This document shows positions 48,600 through 58,363 of a DNA stretch of 64,000 nt, in pieces. The notes beneath the pieces were generated by a model. That model worked only from the letters and a program-made list of their open reading frames with translations. It was not told the origin of the DNA and ran no database searches. The stretch comes from Candidatus Sulfotelmatobacter sp. (GTDB taxonomy: Bacteria; Vulcanimicrobiota; Vulcanimicrobiia; Vulcanimicrobiales; Vulcanimicrobiaceae), in assembly GCA_035504415.1 (NCBI GenBank), contig DATJRY010000011.1, forward strand, positions 620,001-684,000, written 5' to 3'. The stretch's first letter is position 1. Every line of letters starts with the position of its first letter. The position numbers and the translations under genes were made by a program.

Positions 48600-49954
48600 G
48601 CACCGAAGCGCTGATCACCGTCGAGGACGTCTTCAAGCGGTTCCCACTGCCGGAAGGCAAGGGCGAGTTCACCGTCCTCGACGCCGTCGACGTCACCGTG
48701 CATCGCGGCGAGGTCGTCGCGCTGCTCGGCCGCAGCGGCAGCGGCAAGAGCACGCTGCTCCGTATCATGGCGGGGCTGATCCCGCCCAGCACCGGCGAGG
48801 TGCGCAACGGCGCGCAGCCGCTGCGCGGGCCGAATCCCGACGTCGGGATGGTGTTCCAGAGCTTCGCCCTCTTACCGTGGCTGACGGTGATCGAGAACGT
48901 CGAGCTCGGGCTCGAAGCGCGCGGCACCGGGCGCACCGAGCGCACCAAGCGCGCGCTGCGGGCGATCGACCTGGTCGGTCTGGACGGTTTCGAGAGCGCG
49001 TATCCGCGCGAGCTCTCGGGCGGAATGAAACAGCGCGTCGGCTTCGCGCGCGCGCTGGTGGTGGAGCCGAAGGTGCTGTTCCTCGACGAGCCGTTCAGCG
49101 CGCTCGACGTGCTGACGGCCGAGAACCTACGCGGCGAGATCGACGATCTCTGGAACGCGGGGACGTTTCCGGCCCAAGCGATCCTGATCGTTACCCACAA
49201 CATCGAAGAGGCGGTCTTCCTGGCCGACCGGGTCGTCGTGCTCGGCGCCAACCCCGGGCGCGTGCGCGGCGAGGTGACCGTCGACATCCCGCGGCCGCAC
49301 AACCGCACCCGCCCGCGCTTCAAGGAGCTGGTCGACCGGCTGTACGAGGTGATGACGAACCCGTCGCTCGACATGACCCGTGCCTGGCAGCCGGCGCAGG
49401 CCGAAGAGACGCCCGCGCCGCCGCGTTCGCCGTATGCGCGGCCGCTGCCGCACGTGCGGGTCGGCACGATCAGCGGTCTGCTCGAGCTTCTGGTCGAGGC
49501 CGGTGAGGGCGAGCACGAGATCGCGCGCATCGCGGATCGGCTCGCGCTCCCGGTCGACGATCTGCTGGCGATTCTCGACGCGGCGGTGATGCTCGATTTC
49601 GCCACCGTGCACGAAGGCGACGTGCGGCTGACCGACATCGGCCGTGACTTCGCGACCACCACCATCCTGCGCTCGAAGGACCTCTTCCGCCACCAGGTGC
49701 TCGCCCACGCGCCGATCGTCGCCACCATCGCCAAGACGCTGATGGAAAAAGAGAACCGCACGATGCGCGGCGACTTCTTCCTCGATCTGCTCGACGAGTA
49801 CTATCCGGCCGACGAAGCACAGCGCCAGTTCCAGACCGCGGTCGAGTGGGGCCGCTACGCGGAGCTGTTCGAGTACGACGCCGAGGACGACCGGCTGTCC
49901 GGCTCCGACACGCTCGTCTCCGCCCAGGTCGCCGCGACGACGAGCGGATCGTAG
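48596..49954 (+). CDS. ABC transporter ATPase with C-terminal AAA-associated domain
   Basis: 452 residues. ABC domain of the nitrate/taurine type: Walker A GRSGSGKST, Q-loop VFQSFALLPWL, signature ELSGGMKQRVGFARAL, Walker B VLFLDEPFSALD, H-loop THN. After residue 270 comes a Pro/Ala linker and a winged-helix-like AAA-associated C-terminal domain (VRVGTISGLLELLVEAGEGEHEIARIADRL onward, in parts), as in PF09821-type proteins, probably regulatory. Coupled to the permease by GTGA. Energises import of an anion across the inner membrane; the substrate is unknown. Confidence 0.92.
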   Translation: MSTEALITVEDVFKRFPLPEGKGEFTVLDAVDVTVHRGEVVALLGRSGSGKSTLLRIMAGLIPPSTGEVRNGAQPLRGPNPDVGMVFQSFALLPWLTVIENVELGLEARGTGRTERTKRALRAIDLVGLDGFESAYPRELSGGMKQRVGFARALVVEPKVLFLDEPFSALDVLTAENLRGEIDDLWNAGTFPAQAILIVTHNIEEAVFLADRVVVLGANPGRVRGEVTVDIPRPHNRTRPRFKELVDRLYEVMTNPSLDMTRAWQPAQAEETPAPPRSPYARPLPHVRVGTISGLLELLVEAGEGEHEIARIADRLALPVDDLLAILDAAVMLDFATVHEGDVRLTDIGRDFATTTILRSKDLFRHQVLAHAPIVATIAKTLMEKENRTMRGDFFLDLLDEYYPADEAQRQFQTAVEWGRYAELFEYDAEDDRLSGSDTLVSAQVAATTSGS

Positions 49955-49958
49955 ACGA

Positions 49959-50651
49959 TCAGCGCACCGCGATCGCGATCGGGCCCGCGCCGGAGCGGAT
50001 GCGTACCGGCACGCCGCCGGCGACCGACGCGGGCGCGTGGACCGGCCCCATGTGCGCGTCGATCTCGTAGTTCGCGGCGAACGAGCGCGGGACGGCCAGC
50101 GCGATCGGCCCGGCGGTCGTCGTGACGTCGACGCTGCGAATGGTACGGTTCTTCGTCAGCGCGATCGCGATCGGGCCGGCGCCGGTCTGCACGTGCACCG
50201 TGCCGCCGACGTCGCGCACCGCGACCGGTCCTAGACGGTTCTCGATCTCGAGGTCGTCGAGCCCGCGCGCCGCGACGGCACCGGCCACGGCGTGCGCGCG
50301 CACTCGCGTCCCGCGCGGAACGACCACCCGCATCGCGATCCCCGTCAAACCGCGACCCTTCCCGATCGCCGGCGCATGGATGCGCAGCGTCTCGCCGTCG
50401 CGCTCGTGCTCGAGCCGATAGGCGTCCACCGTGTCCTTGTGGCCGACGATGCGGGCCCACACGTGCACGTGCTCGACGTCGCCCGCGACCACGCGCACGG
50501 CCCCGAACAGTTCGATCGACACGATCGGCGCAGCCTCGAACTCTTCGCGGAAAGCGCGTATGGCGATGCTTCGCCGCGCGAGGGCGAACGCCACCCCCGC
50601 ACCCGCGACCGCGGTCGCCGCCAGGGCGATAGGAAGAACGGAGCGTCGCAT
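49959..50651 (-). CDS. Exported protein with DUF4097-like beta-helix
   Basis: 230 residues. N-terminal membrane segment (5-24), then a soluble domain with repeated short strands at regular spacing: RGTRVRAHAVAGAVAARGL, LEIENRLGPVAVRDVGG, VHVQTGAGPIAIAL, VDVTTTAGPIALAV, IDAHMGPVHAP, VRIRSGAGPIAIAV. The repeating GPIAIA turns are typical of DUF4097 putative adhesin solenoids, often found beside sensor or envelope-stress genes. Anchored outside the inner membrane. Convergent with the ABC operon (four bases) and divergent from dnaE2. Confidence 0.75.
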   Translation of the reverse strand: MRRSVLPIALAATAVAGAGVAFALARRSIAIRAFREEFEAAPIVSIELFGAVRVVAGDVEHVHVWARIVGHKDTVDAYRLEHERDGETLRIHAPAIGKGRGLTGIAMRVVVPRGTRVRAHAVAGAVAARGLDDLEIENRLGPVAVRDVGGTVHVQTGAGPIAIALTKNRTIRSVDVTTTAGPIALAVPRSFAANYEIDAHMGPVHAPASVAGGVPVRIRSGAGPIAIAVR

Positions 50652-50745
50652 GCCCGGAACTACCGGGGCCCGGCAACCCGGGTTTCGTCAGAGGTCCGGT
50701 ACGCACACCACGTGGGACGACGAGCCCGAACAGCAAGACAGGAAT

Positions 50746-50767
50746 CGAACATATGTTCGCGTAGTCT
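50746..50767 (+). promoter_or_regulatory. SOS box and promoter of dnaE2
   Basis: LexA box CGAACATATGTTCG at 50746-50759, identical to the imuA box. A -10-like TAGTCT lies at 50762-50767; no good -35 is visible upstream. The expected start of transcription (about 50774) is six bases before the ATG at 50780. Confidence 0.85.
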
Positions 50768-50779
50768 CGGGGTCCGCCC

Positions 50780-53700
50780 ATGGCTACGTCTGCCTACGCC
50801 GAGCTCCACTGCTGGTCGAACTTCAGCTTCCTCGAGGGCGGATCGCACCCCGAGGAGCTGGTCGACGCCGGGCTCCAGCTCGGCCTGGCGGGGCTGGCGC
50901 TGACCGACCGGGACGGGCTGTACGGCGCGGTCCGGTTCAACCGGCGCGCGGCGGAGCGGCGGTTGGCCGCGATCTGCGGGGCCGAGCTGACGCTCGAGAC
51001 ACCCGGCGCCCCGCCGGTGCGGGCCGGACGGCCGGCGCGGCCGGCCAAGGAGGTCCCGACCGACAGCCCCCGGCTGGTGCTGCTGGCCGAGGACAAGCGC
51101 GGCTACGCGAACCTGACCCGGCTGATCTCGACCGCCCAACTGCGCGGCCGCAAGCGCGACGCACGGCTGCGGCTCGACGATCTCGACGGCCACACCGACG
51201 GGCTGATCGCGCTCTCCGGCGGCTGCAACGGGCTCGTCGAGAAGGCGTTGCTGCGCCGCGACGACGATGCGGCGCTGGCGCTCGGCGCGCAGCTGCGCGA
51301 CCTGTTTCCCGGGCGCTTCCACCTCGAGCTGCAGCATCACATGCGACCGGAAGATCCGGCGCTGGTGCGCGCGCTGGTCGCGCTGGGCACGCGGCTGGGC
51401 ATCCCGGCGGTGGCGACCAACGGCGTCGCCTACGTCTCGCGCGACGACGGCTTTCTCGCCGACGTGCTCGCGTGCGTCAAATACGGGACGACGCTCGAGG
51501 CGGCCGGCACGCTGCTGCGGCCCAACCACGAGCACTACCTCAAGTCGCCGGCCCAGATGGCGCGCCTGTTCGCCGAGTTTCCCGGTGCCGTCAGCGCGAC
51601 GCTCGCGATCGCCGAACGCTGCACGTTTCGCCTGCTGCGGCTCGACGGCGAGTTTCCGCTCTTCCCGCTTCCGGCCACGCACGCGACGCCGCACTCGTAT
51701 CTGCGCGCGCTGGTGTACGACGGTGCCGCGCGGCGCTACGGCTCGCCGCTCCCCGGCGCCGTCCTCGACAAGGTCGAGGCCGAGCTCAAGCTGATCGCGG
51801 AGATGGACTTGGCCGGCTACTTCCTGGTCGTGTGGGACATCGTGCGCGCGGCCAAGGAGCGCAACGTCCTCGCGCAAGGGCGCGGCTCGGCGGCCAACTC
51901 GATCGTCTGCTACGCGCTCGAGATCACCGCCATCGATCCGGTCGAGCACGGGATGCTCTTCGAACGCTTCTTGAGCAAGGAGCGTGGCGAGGTTCCCGAC
52001 ATCGACATCGACTTCGCGCACCAAGACCGCGAAGCGGTGATCCAGTACGTCTACGATCGCTACGACCGCGAGCACGCGGCGATGGTCGCCGAGGTCATCA
52101 CCTACCGCACGCGCTCGGCGATTCGCGACGTGGGCAAGGCGCTCGGGCTCACGCTCGGGCAAGTCGACGCGGTCGTGCGCGAGTACGATGCGCGTGAGTC
52201 GCTCTCCGGCGCCCTCGGCAGCCACGACGACGCCACCCCGCCCCCGCTCCCCGCCTCGGTCGCGCAGCGACGCGACTTCGACGCCGGCTCGAACGCCGTG
52301 CCTTCGCGCACGCCGCTCGCGCCGTCGTTCCACGGCGCCGACCTGCGGATCGATCCCGACGGTCCGTTGCGCGGCCCGGTGAGCGGACCGCTGGGCGCGC
52401 TGCTGCTCACGCTCTGCCGCCGGCTCGACGGCTTTCCGCGCCACGTCGGGATCCACAGCGGCGGCATGGTCATCACGCGCTCGCCGCTCATCGACGTCGC
52501 GCCGGTCGAGTGGGCGTCGATGCGCGATCGCACCGTCGTGCAATGGGACAAGGACGACCTCAACGACCTCGGCCTCATCAAGATCGACCTGCTGGGGCTG
52601 GGGATGCTCTCGCTGCTGCGCGAGGCCTTCTCGCTGTACCACCGCTGCTATCCCGAGCGCGAGCAGCTGACGCTGTACGGTATCCCGGCCGACGACGTGC
52701 CGACCTACGAGATGCTGCAACGCGCCGATTCGATCGGCGTCTTCCAGGTCGAGTCGCGCGCGCAGATGTCGATGCTGCCGCGGCTGAAGCCGACCTGCTT
52801 CTACGATCTGGTCATGCAAGTCGCGATCATCCGGCCCGGCCCGATCCAAGGCGGGATGATCCATCCGTTCCTGGCGCGGCGCAAAGACCCGTCGCTCATC
52901 TCGTATCCGCACCCCTCGCTCAAGCCGATCCTCGAAAAGACCTGGGGCGTCCCGCTCTTTCAAGAGCAAGGGATGCGCATCGCGATGGAGACGGCCGGCC
53001 TCTCCGCCGGCAAGGCCGACGAGCTGCGGCGGGCGATGGGCCACAAACGCTCGCGCGAGAAGATGGCCGCGATCAAAGAGACGCTGGTGAGCGGGATGAC
53101 CGCCAACGGCATCCCGCGCGAGAACGGCGAGCAACTCTTCGCGATGCTCGAGGGCTTCGCCGACTACGGCTTCCCCGAGTCGCACGCGGCCTCGTTCGCG
53201 CTCTTGGCGTACGCGTCGGCCTTCCTGAAGTGCCACGAGCCGGCGATCTTTTGCGCCGCGATCCTCAACGTTCAGCCGATGGGCTTCTACTCGACCGAAG
53301 TGCTGGTCAACGATGCGCGCCGCCACGGCGTCGTCGTCGAGCCGATCGCGGTCAACGCCAGCGAATGGTGGAGCCACGTCGACGCGCGCGGCGCGCTGCG
53401 GCTAGGCTACCACCTCGTGCGCGGCTTCGGCGAGATGCAGCAGGTGCGCGTCGAACGCGCGCTGGCCGACGGCCCGTTCGCCGACCTGATCGATTTCGCG
53501 CGCCGCACGAAGCTGGGCCGCGAGGCGATCGAGAACCTGGCCGCCGCCGGCGCCTTCGCCTGCTGGCACCCGACGCGGCGCGAGGCGATGTGGGCGCTGC
53601 GCGCCGTGGACGAACGCGAAGCGCGCGGCGAGCTGGGCCGCGCGATGGAGATCGAGAACGAACCGCACCCCAAGCTGCGCGCGCTCTCGCCGGTCGAGAC

Positions 53701-54106
53701 GACCCAACTCGATCTGCGTTCCACCGGCGTCAGCCCGGTGCAGCCGATGGCGCACTTCCGCGCGCAGCTCGACGCGCACGGCGTGCTGCCGATCCACCGG
53801 CTCGCCGCGATGCCCAAGAACCTGGTCTGCAAGGTCGGCGGAATGGTCATCACGCGCCAGCGCCCCGGCACCGCCAAGGGCTTCGTCTTCCTGACCCTCG
53901 AGGACGAGTTCGGCCTGATCAACGTGATCGTGCGACCCGACGTCTACGAGCGCCACCGCCGCGCCGTCCGCGGCGCCAGCTGTCTGATCGTCGAGGGCAC
54001 GCTGCAAAAGGAGGACGGCTGCCTGGACCTGATCATGAAACGCTGCTGGTCCTTCGATCCCGCCACCGACACCGTGAAGGACGTCCGCTCCCGCAACTTC
54101 CAGTAA
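50780..54106 (+). CDS. dnaE2: Error-prone DNA polymerase III alpha subunit, DnaE2
   Basis: 1108 residues, the usual DnaE2 size, shorter than replicative DnaE. N-terminal PHP domain begins AELHCWSNFSFLEGGSHPEELV (in parts) as in DnaE2. Polymerase catalytic acids are in PDIDIDF (Asp407, Asp409, Asp411), preceded by GRGSAANSIVCYAL; tandem helix-hairpin-helix and the OB fold (FVFLTLEDEFGLINVIV) close the protein. No exonuclease (epsilon)-binding tail. It carries out mutagenic bypass with ImuA and ImuB and is induced by DNA damage through the LexA box in front. An Ala/Arg linker at about 470-510 is low complexity. Confidence 0.97.
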   Translation: MATSAYAELHCWSNFSFLEGGSHPEELVDAGLQLGLAGLALTDRDGLYGAVRFNRRAAERRLAAICGAELTLETPGAPPVRAGRPARPAKEVPTDSPRLVLLAEDKRGYANLTRLISTAQLRGRKRDARLRLDDLDGHTDGLIALSGGCNGLVEKALLRRDDDAALALGAQLRDLFPGRFHLELQHHMRPEDPALVRALVALGTRLGIPAVATNGVAYVSRDDGFLADVLACVKYGTTLEAAGTLLRPNHEHYLKSPAQMARLFAEFPGAVSATLAIAERCTFRLLRLDGEFPLFPLPATHATPHSYLRALVYDGAARRYGSPLPGAVLDKVEAELKLIAEMDLAGYFLVVWDIVRAAKERNVLAQGRGSAANSIVCYALEITAIDPVEHGMLFERFLSKERGEVPDIDIDFAHQDREAVIQYVYDRYDREHAAMVAEVITYRTRSAIRDVGKALGLTLGQVDAVVREYDARESLSGALGSHDDATPPPLPASVAQRRDFDAGSNAVPSRTPLAPSFHGADLRIDPDGPLRGPVSGPLGALLLTLCRRLDGFPRHVGIHSGGMVITRSPLIDVAPVEWASMRDRTVVQWDKDDLNDLGLIKIDLLGLGMLSLLREAFSLYHRCYPEREQLTLYGIPADDVPTYEMLQRADSIGVFQVESRAQMSMLPRLKPTCFYDLVMQVAIIRPGPIQGGMIHPFLARRKDPSLISYPHPSLKPILEKTWGVPLFQEQGMRIAMETAGLSAGKADELRRAMGHKRSREKMAAIKETLVSGMTANGIPRENGEQLFAMLEGFADYGFPESHAASFALLAYASAFLKCHEPAIFCAAILNVQPMGFYSTEVLVNDARRHGVVVEPIAVNASEWWSHVDARGALRLGYHLVRGFGEMQQVRVERALADGPFADLIDFARRTKLGREAIENLAAAGAFACWHPTRREAMWALRAVDEREARGELGRAMEIENEPHPKLRALSPVETTQLDLRSTGVSPVQPMAHFRAQLDAHGVLPIHRLAAMPKNLVCKVGGMVITRQRPGTAKGFVFLTLEDEFGLINVIVRPDVYERHRRAVRGASCLIVEGTLQKEDGCLDLIMKRCWSFDPATDTVKDVRSRNFQ

Positions 54107-54114
54107 CGCGTCGT

Positions 54115-55152
54115 TCAGGGCGGAGCAGTGCCGGCGCGCAGGGCACGTATGACGGGCTCGCCGGCGCGGTACGCGTTGTCGAGGGCGAGCGCGAAGCCGC
54201 CGGTGTGGTCGATCGACGCCAGCGCCGCCTGCGCGGTGCTGCCGGGATACTGCTGGTCGTAGTCGGATGCCGCGCGCAGGTCGAGCGCGTGCGCCGGCGC
54301 GAGCCGTCCCATCGCGACCAGCCGCGCGACGCCGGTCATGAAGCCGCTGTCCTCCATCGAGGTCATGCAGTAGCGGCCGCGGCCGGCGGTCCACTGCCGC
54401 ATCCACCAGGTCGCCAACTGCGAGCTGATCGCGCCGGCGAAGTACACGTCGCCGCCGACCACGTCGCACGCGTCGACGGCCGGCGGCCGTGCACCGTACG
54501 TCGCGTACGCGTAATGTTTCCGATATGCGCGGATCGACGGCGCGTCGGCGAGGACGGCCCGGCGCGAGATCGCATAAGCCCAGCGCGCGAGCCGCGGATC
54601 GATCGCGAACACTTCGGTGTTCGTGCGCCACGGCTTCGCGCACCAGGCCACGCCGTCGCAACCGAAGCGCGAGCGCGCATAGCCGAGCGGCGCACCCGGC
54701 TCGCGCGGGTCGATCTCGTTCGAGACGTCGCCGTCGACGACGTAGCGCGCCCACGCGGCCGAGCCGAGACTCGCCTGCCAGGGCGACGTCCCGGCGATCC
54801 CCGCCAAGACGACGTAGCTGCGGCGCAGGTCGAGCGCGGACGAGGCGCCGGCGACGACCATCGACGCGGCCGCGTTGGTCTTGCCGATCCCGGTGATGAG
54901 CAGACACTCCGTTCCGCCCGCATCGCAATACAGCGGCCGGATCAGCCCCGGCACCACGATCGTGTGGGTGAGGTGATCGCGCGCGACCCACGCTCGCGCT
55001 TCGCCGCGGCTGCCGGCATCGCGTGGATCGCCGAACTCGAAGGTCGCGACGACGAGCACCGCCGGACGTACCGGCGCATCCGCCGCGCGTACGGCAACCG
55101 CACCGCAGAGTACGACCAGCGACGCCAGGACGATGCGAACGAACGGCCACAT
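54115..55152 (-). CDS. Purine nucleoside permease (NUP) family protein
   Basis: 345 residues with a signal peptide (about 1-24, ending VRAAD). The body matches the NUP family known from fungi and bacteria: VVATFEFGDPRDAGS, LLITGIGKTNAAAS, YVVLAGIAGTSPWQASLGSAAWARYVVDGD (in parts), TSMEDSGFM. The fold resembles nucleoside phosphorylases rather than a membrane channel, so the family's role in transport may be indirect; binding or processing nucleosides in the periplasm is likely. Monocistronic, divergent from the serine dehydratase gene. Confidence 0.85.
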   Translation of the reverse strand: MWPFVRIVLASLVVLCGAVAVRAADAPVRPAVLVVATFEFGDPRDAGSRGEARAWVARDHLTHTIVVPGLIRPLYCDAGGTECLLITGIGKTNAAASMVVAGASSALDLRRSYVVLAGIAGTSPWQASLGSAAWARYVVDGDVSNEIDPREPGAPLGYARSRFGCDGVAWCAKPWRTNTEVFAIDPRLARWAYAISRRAVLADAPSIRAYRKHYAYATYGARPPAVDACDVVGGDVYFAGAISSQLATWWMRQWTAGRGRYCMTSMEDSGFMTGVARLVAMGRLAPAHALDLRAASDYDQQYPGSTAQAALASIDHTGGFALALDNAYRAGEPVIRALRAGTAPP

Positions 55153-55241
55153 GCATCACGCGTTCGCAGGCCGAGCGCCCGGCCCGTTCGCCAAATCATC
55201 AACAGGCGGGCCTCCGCGCATGGCCGAACCTGGCTGGTCGC

Positions 55242-56600
55242 GTGGTCAGCCTGTTCGATCTGTTCAAAATCGGTTTGGGTCCCTCGAGCTCGCACACCGT
55301 CGGCCCGATGCGAGCGGCGGCGATCTTCGCCGAGCGGCTCGCGGCGGGCACACACCTCGAAGCAACCGCGCGCATCGTCGTCGACCTGTACGGCTCGCTG
55401 GCACTGACGGGGCTCGGCCACGGCACCGATCGCGCGGTCTTGCTGGGGCTGGAAGGGTTGCGGCCCGATACGACCGATCCGGCCGAGGCCGAGGCGCGCG
55501 TCGCCGCGATTCGCACCGAGCGGACGATGCGGCTGAACGGCACGCACACGCTGTCGTTCGACGACGCGCACGACGTGCGTTGGCACCCGCGCGAGACGAT
55601 GCCGCGCCACGCCAACGCACTGCGTTTCGCCGCCTACGACGCCGACGAGCGCGTGCTCGACGCCGAGACGTACTATTCGGTCGGCGGCGGCTTCGTCGAG
55701 ACCGATGCCGGCGAGGCGACCGCGACGACCGTGCACGCCGCCGTGCCGTACCCGTACGCGTCGGCGTCGGAGCTGCTGGCGATCTGCGAGCGCGAGAACC
55801 TGCCGATCTGGGACGTCGTGCTGGCCAACGAGAGCGCGCTGCGCGAGCAGTCGGCGATCCGTGCCTACGTCACCCGGGTGTGGATCGCGATGCAGACCTG
55901 CATCGAGCGCGGCCTGGTGACCGAAGGCATCTTGCCGGGCGGCCTCAACGTGCGGCGGCGCGCGCCGCGCCTCAACCGCAAGCTGCTCGCCGGCAGCGAC
56001 GATCCGTTGGCGCGCCTGGACGAGGTCAACGTCGTCGCGATGGCGGTCAACGAGGAGAACGCCGCCGGTGGCCGCGTGGTGACCGCGCCGACCAACGGTG
56101 CGGCCGGCATCATCCCGGCCGTCGCGCATCATCTGACGAATCACCTGCAGCCGCCGCCCGACGCGCTGTTCCGCTACTTCCTGACCGCGACCGCGATCGG
56201 CGGGCTCTACAAGCGCAACGCGTCGATCTCCGGGGCCGAAGTCGGCTGTCAGGGCGAAGTCGGCGTGGCCTGTTCGATGGCGGCCGGTGCACTCGTCGCG
56301 GCGCTCGGTGGAACGAACGCGCAGATCGAGTACGCCGCCGAGATCGGGATGGAACACAGCCTCGGGATGACGTGCGATCCGATCGGCGGCTTGGTGCAGA
56401 TCCCGTGCATCGAGCGCAACGCCGTCGGCGCGGTGCGCGCCATCCACGCCGCGCGCATGGCGATGAGCGAAGACGACGAAGAGCACCGCGTCTCGCTCGA
56501 CAACGTCATCGACGTCATGTACCGCACCGGCCTGGACATGCAGACCAAGTACAAGGAGACCTCGCTTGGGGGCCTGGCCGTCGGCGTGATCGAGTGCTGA
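55242..56600 (+). CDS. sdaA: L-serine dehydratase (iron-sulfur, single-chain)
   Basis: 452 residues: beta domain ([11 protein letters not shown]) and alpha domain fused, as in E. coli SdaA. It converts L-serine to pyruvate and ammonia. The [4Fe-4S] ligands are among Cys336, Cys344, Cys378 and Cys389 ([24 protein letters not shown]), three of which hold the cluster. Oxygen-sensitive cytoplasmic enzyme. GTG at 55242 gives the standard [16 protein letters not shown] start; no clear ribosome binding site precedes it. One base separates its stop from the convergent aldolase gene. Confidence 0.95.
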   Translation: MVSLFDLFKIGLGPSSSHTVGPMRAAAIFAERLAAGTHLEATARIVVDLYGSLALTGLGHGTDRAVLLGLEGLRPDTTDPAEAEARVAAIRTERTMRLNGTHTLSFDDAHDVRWHPRETMPRHANALRFAAYDADERVLDAETYYSVGGGFVETDAGEATATTVHAAVPYPYASASELLAICERENLPIWDVVLANESALREQSAIRAYVTRVWIAMQTCIERGLVTEGILPGGLNVRRRAPRLNRKLLAGSDDPLARLDEVNVVAMAVNEENAAGGRVVTAPTNGAAGIIPAVAHHLTNHLQPPPDALFRYFLTATAIGGLYKRNASISGAEVGCQGEVGVACSMAAGALVAALGGTNAQIEYAAEIGMEHSLGMTCDPIGGLVQIPCIERNAVGAVRAIHAARMAMSEDDEEHRVSLDNVIDVMYRTGLDMQTKYKETSLGGLAVGVIEC

Positions 56601-56601
56601 G

Positions 56602-57378
56602 CTACGACCCCATCGCGGCGCGCTTCCAGAGCGCCCAAGCGCGACCGACCAGCGCGGTGTTGGTGCGCGTCGCGTGCGCCGCTTCGGCCGGCGAGAGATA
56701 GGTCGGCGTCCCCAAGCGCAACGCTTCGGCTTCGAGCCGCGCGTCCTCGCCGGTGTAATAGGCGCGGAACACCGCTTCGGGGATCGACGTCCCGACCGCG
56801 ACCATGCCGTGGCCGCGCATCAGCGCGACGTCGGCGCTCCCCAGCGTGCGCGCCAGCGCGTCGCCCAACGTCTGGTTTGAGATCAGCATGTCGGTGCCGT
56901 CGCCGCCGGCGCTGCGGATGTCGAAGATCGGCGCGCCACCGCCCAAGAACGAAGCCATGTGGAACATCGGGCGCAGCGTGACGCCGGTGTCGGCGAACGG
57001 AATCACCGACTCGGTGTGACTGTGCACGACCGAGACGACGTCGGGCCGCGCGGCGTAGATCGCGCCGTGGATGAAGCGCTCGAGGTAGCTCGGCCGCGCG
57101 TTCGGGTCGAGCGGGACGCTGCGCAGGTCGTAGAGCTGGATGTCGGCCGCCGTCACCAGCGCCGGCGCCATGCTGCGCGCGAGCAAATAGTGCGAAGGAT
57201 CGCGCGGATCGCGCACGCTGACGTGACCGAAGCCGTCGACGACGTTCAATTGCGCCAAGATGCGGTTGGCCGCGACCAGATCGTCGACGCTCTGGGCGTA
57301 GCTGTCGGCCGCGCCGGCGGGCGCTGCCCCCGCGACGCCGACGGCGGCGAGGCCGGCCAAGAAACCCGGTCGATTCAT
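56602..57378 (-). CDS. Class II aldolase/adducin family protein with export signal
   Basis: 258 residues. The first 24 residues (MNRPGFLAGLAAVGVAGAAPAGAAD) form a signal peptide. The aldolase fold follows: NVVDGFGHVSVRDP, SVVHSHTESVIPF with the zinc-binding His pair, and ALMRGHGMVAVG with the third His. Members are sugar-phosphate aldolases, ketoacid decarboxylases or hydratases in the cytoplasm; export is unusual. Divergent from the Tat-type dienelactone hydrolase gene (79 bases), which is also exported, so both may act on the same periplasmic compound. Confidence 0.87.
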   Translation of the reverse strand: MNRPGFLAGLAAVGVAGAAPAGAADSYAQSVDDLVAANRILAQLNVVDGFGHVSVRDPRDPSHYLLARSMAPALVTAADIQLYDLRSVPLDPNARPSYLERFIHGAIYAARPDVVSVVHSHTESVIPFADTGVTLRPMFHMASFLGGGAPIFDIRSAGGDGTDMLISNQTLGDALARTLGSADVALMRGHGMVAVGTSIPEAVFRAYYTGEDARLEAEALRLGTPTYLSPAEAAHATRTNTALVGRAWALWKRAAMGS

Positions 57379-57457
57379 GGCCGCCCCTTCCGCGGGTGCC
57401 ACGGTCGTCCTCCGCGAAGCGCGCCCGCCCGAGCGGCGTGGCAACGAGGTGTCCGGC

Positions 57458-58363
57458 ATGCGCGACGATCTGACCGATCCGATCAACTCGACCTCCGCGG
57501 ACGTCTCGCGGCGCGGCTTCGCGACGTTCGCCACCGGCGCGGCGTTCTGGGTCGCCAACGCCGGCGCCGCCGCCGCGCAGACCGCCGACTTCGGCAAGCC
57601 GCACCCGCCGATCGTCGCCCCCGACGATCCGGCGATCCGCCAAGCGGACCAACAGATCACGCCGCCGGTCGGCGGACCGATCCCCGCCTACGTCGCGCAC
57701 CCGCGCGCGCTCACGCGCACGACGCCCGGCGTCGTCGTCATCCAGCAGATCTGGGGCGTCGACACGCAGCTGCGCGACGTCGTGCGCCGCCTCGCCAAGG
57801 CGGGCTACGTCGCGATCGCGCCGGCGCTGTTCGGCCGCTTGAACCCGCCCGACGGCAGCGGGGCGACCGACTACACGCAGTTCGCCGCGATCGCGCAGAA
57901 GATGAACGCGCAGGGCTTCGTCGAGACCGACGTGCTGGCCGCGCGCGACGACATCGCGCAGCTGATACCCGGCGGCAAGATCGGGATCATGGGCTTCTGC
58001 ATGGGCGGCAGCATCACGCTCAAAGAGATCATCGGCCGCACCAACTTCGCCGCCGCGTCGATGTTCTACGGCAGCGTGCGGCCGGGCACCGCGTCCGACG
58101 CGCCGACGACCGCGAGCACGTTCGACTTCACCAAGAACGTCACGACGCCGCTGATGGGCAGCTTCGGCGCGCGCGACACGTCGATCAAACCCGCCGACGT
58201 CACCGCGATGTTCGCGCGCCTGAACGTGCCGCACGACCTGAAGATTTACGACGAGGCCGGCCACGCGTTCTTCGACGACACGCGCGAACGCTACGTCGCG
58301 ACGGCGGCGGCCGACGCCTGGACGCGCCTGTTGGCCTGGTTCCAACGGTACCTGAGCGCGTGA
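57458..58363 (+). CDS. Dienelactone hydrolase family protein, Tat-exported
   Basis: 301 residues. Twin-arginine signal SRRGFATFATGAAF (about 18-31) then AQ-A cleavage region. Catalytic triad of dienelactone hydrolases: Cys in GFCMGGS, Asp in SFGARD, His in EAGHAFFDD. GVVVIQQIWGVD is the oxyanion segment. Hydrolyses lactones or esters, here in the periplasm. The ATG at 57458 is preferred over 57377 because GAGG lies eight bases upstream and the Tat motif is then at the right depth. Coupled to the haloacid dehalogenase gene by GTGA. Confidence 0.9.
   Translation: MRDDLTDPINSTSADVSRRGFATFATGAAFWVANAGAAAAQTADFGKPHPPIVAPDDPAIRQADQQITPPVGGPIPAYVAHPRALTRTTPGVVVIQQIWGVDTQLRDVVRRLAKAGYVAIAPALFGRLNPPDGSGATDYTQFAAIAQKMNAQGFVETDVLAARDDIAQLIPGGKIGIMGFCMGGSITLKEIIGRTNFAAASMFYGSVRPGTASDAPTTASTFDFTKNVTTPLMGSFGARDTSIKPADVTAMFARLNVPHDLKIYDEAGHAFFDDTRERYVATAAADAWTRLLAWFQRYLSA

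Noticed and set aside
50660-53377. 905-residue minus-strand open frame opposite dnaE2
   Set aside because: Arg/Val/His-rich shadow of dnaE2 codon usage at high GC; no motifs, and dnaE2 is unambiguous.
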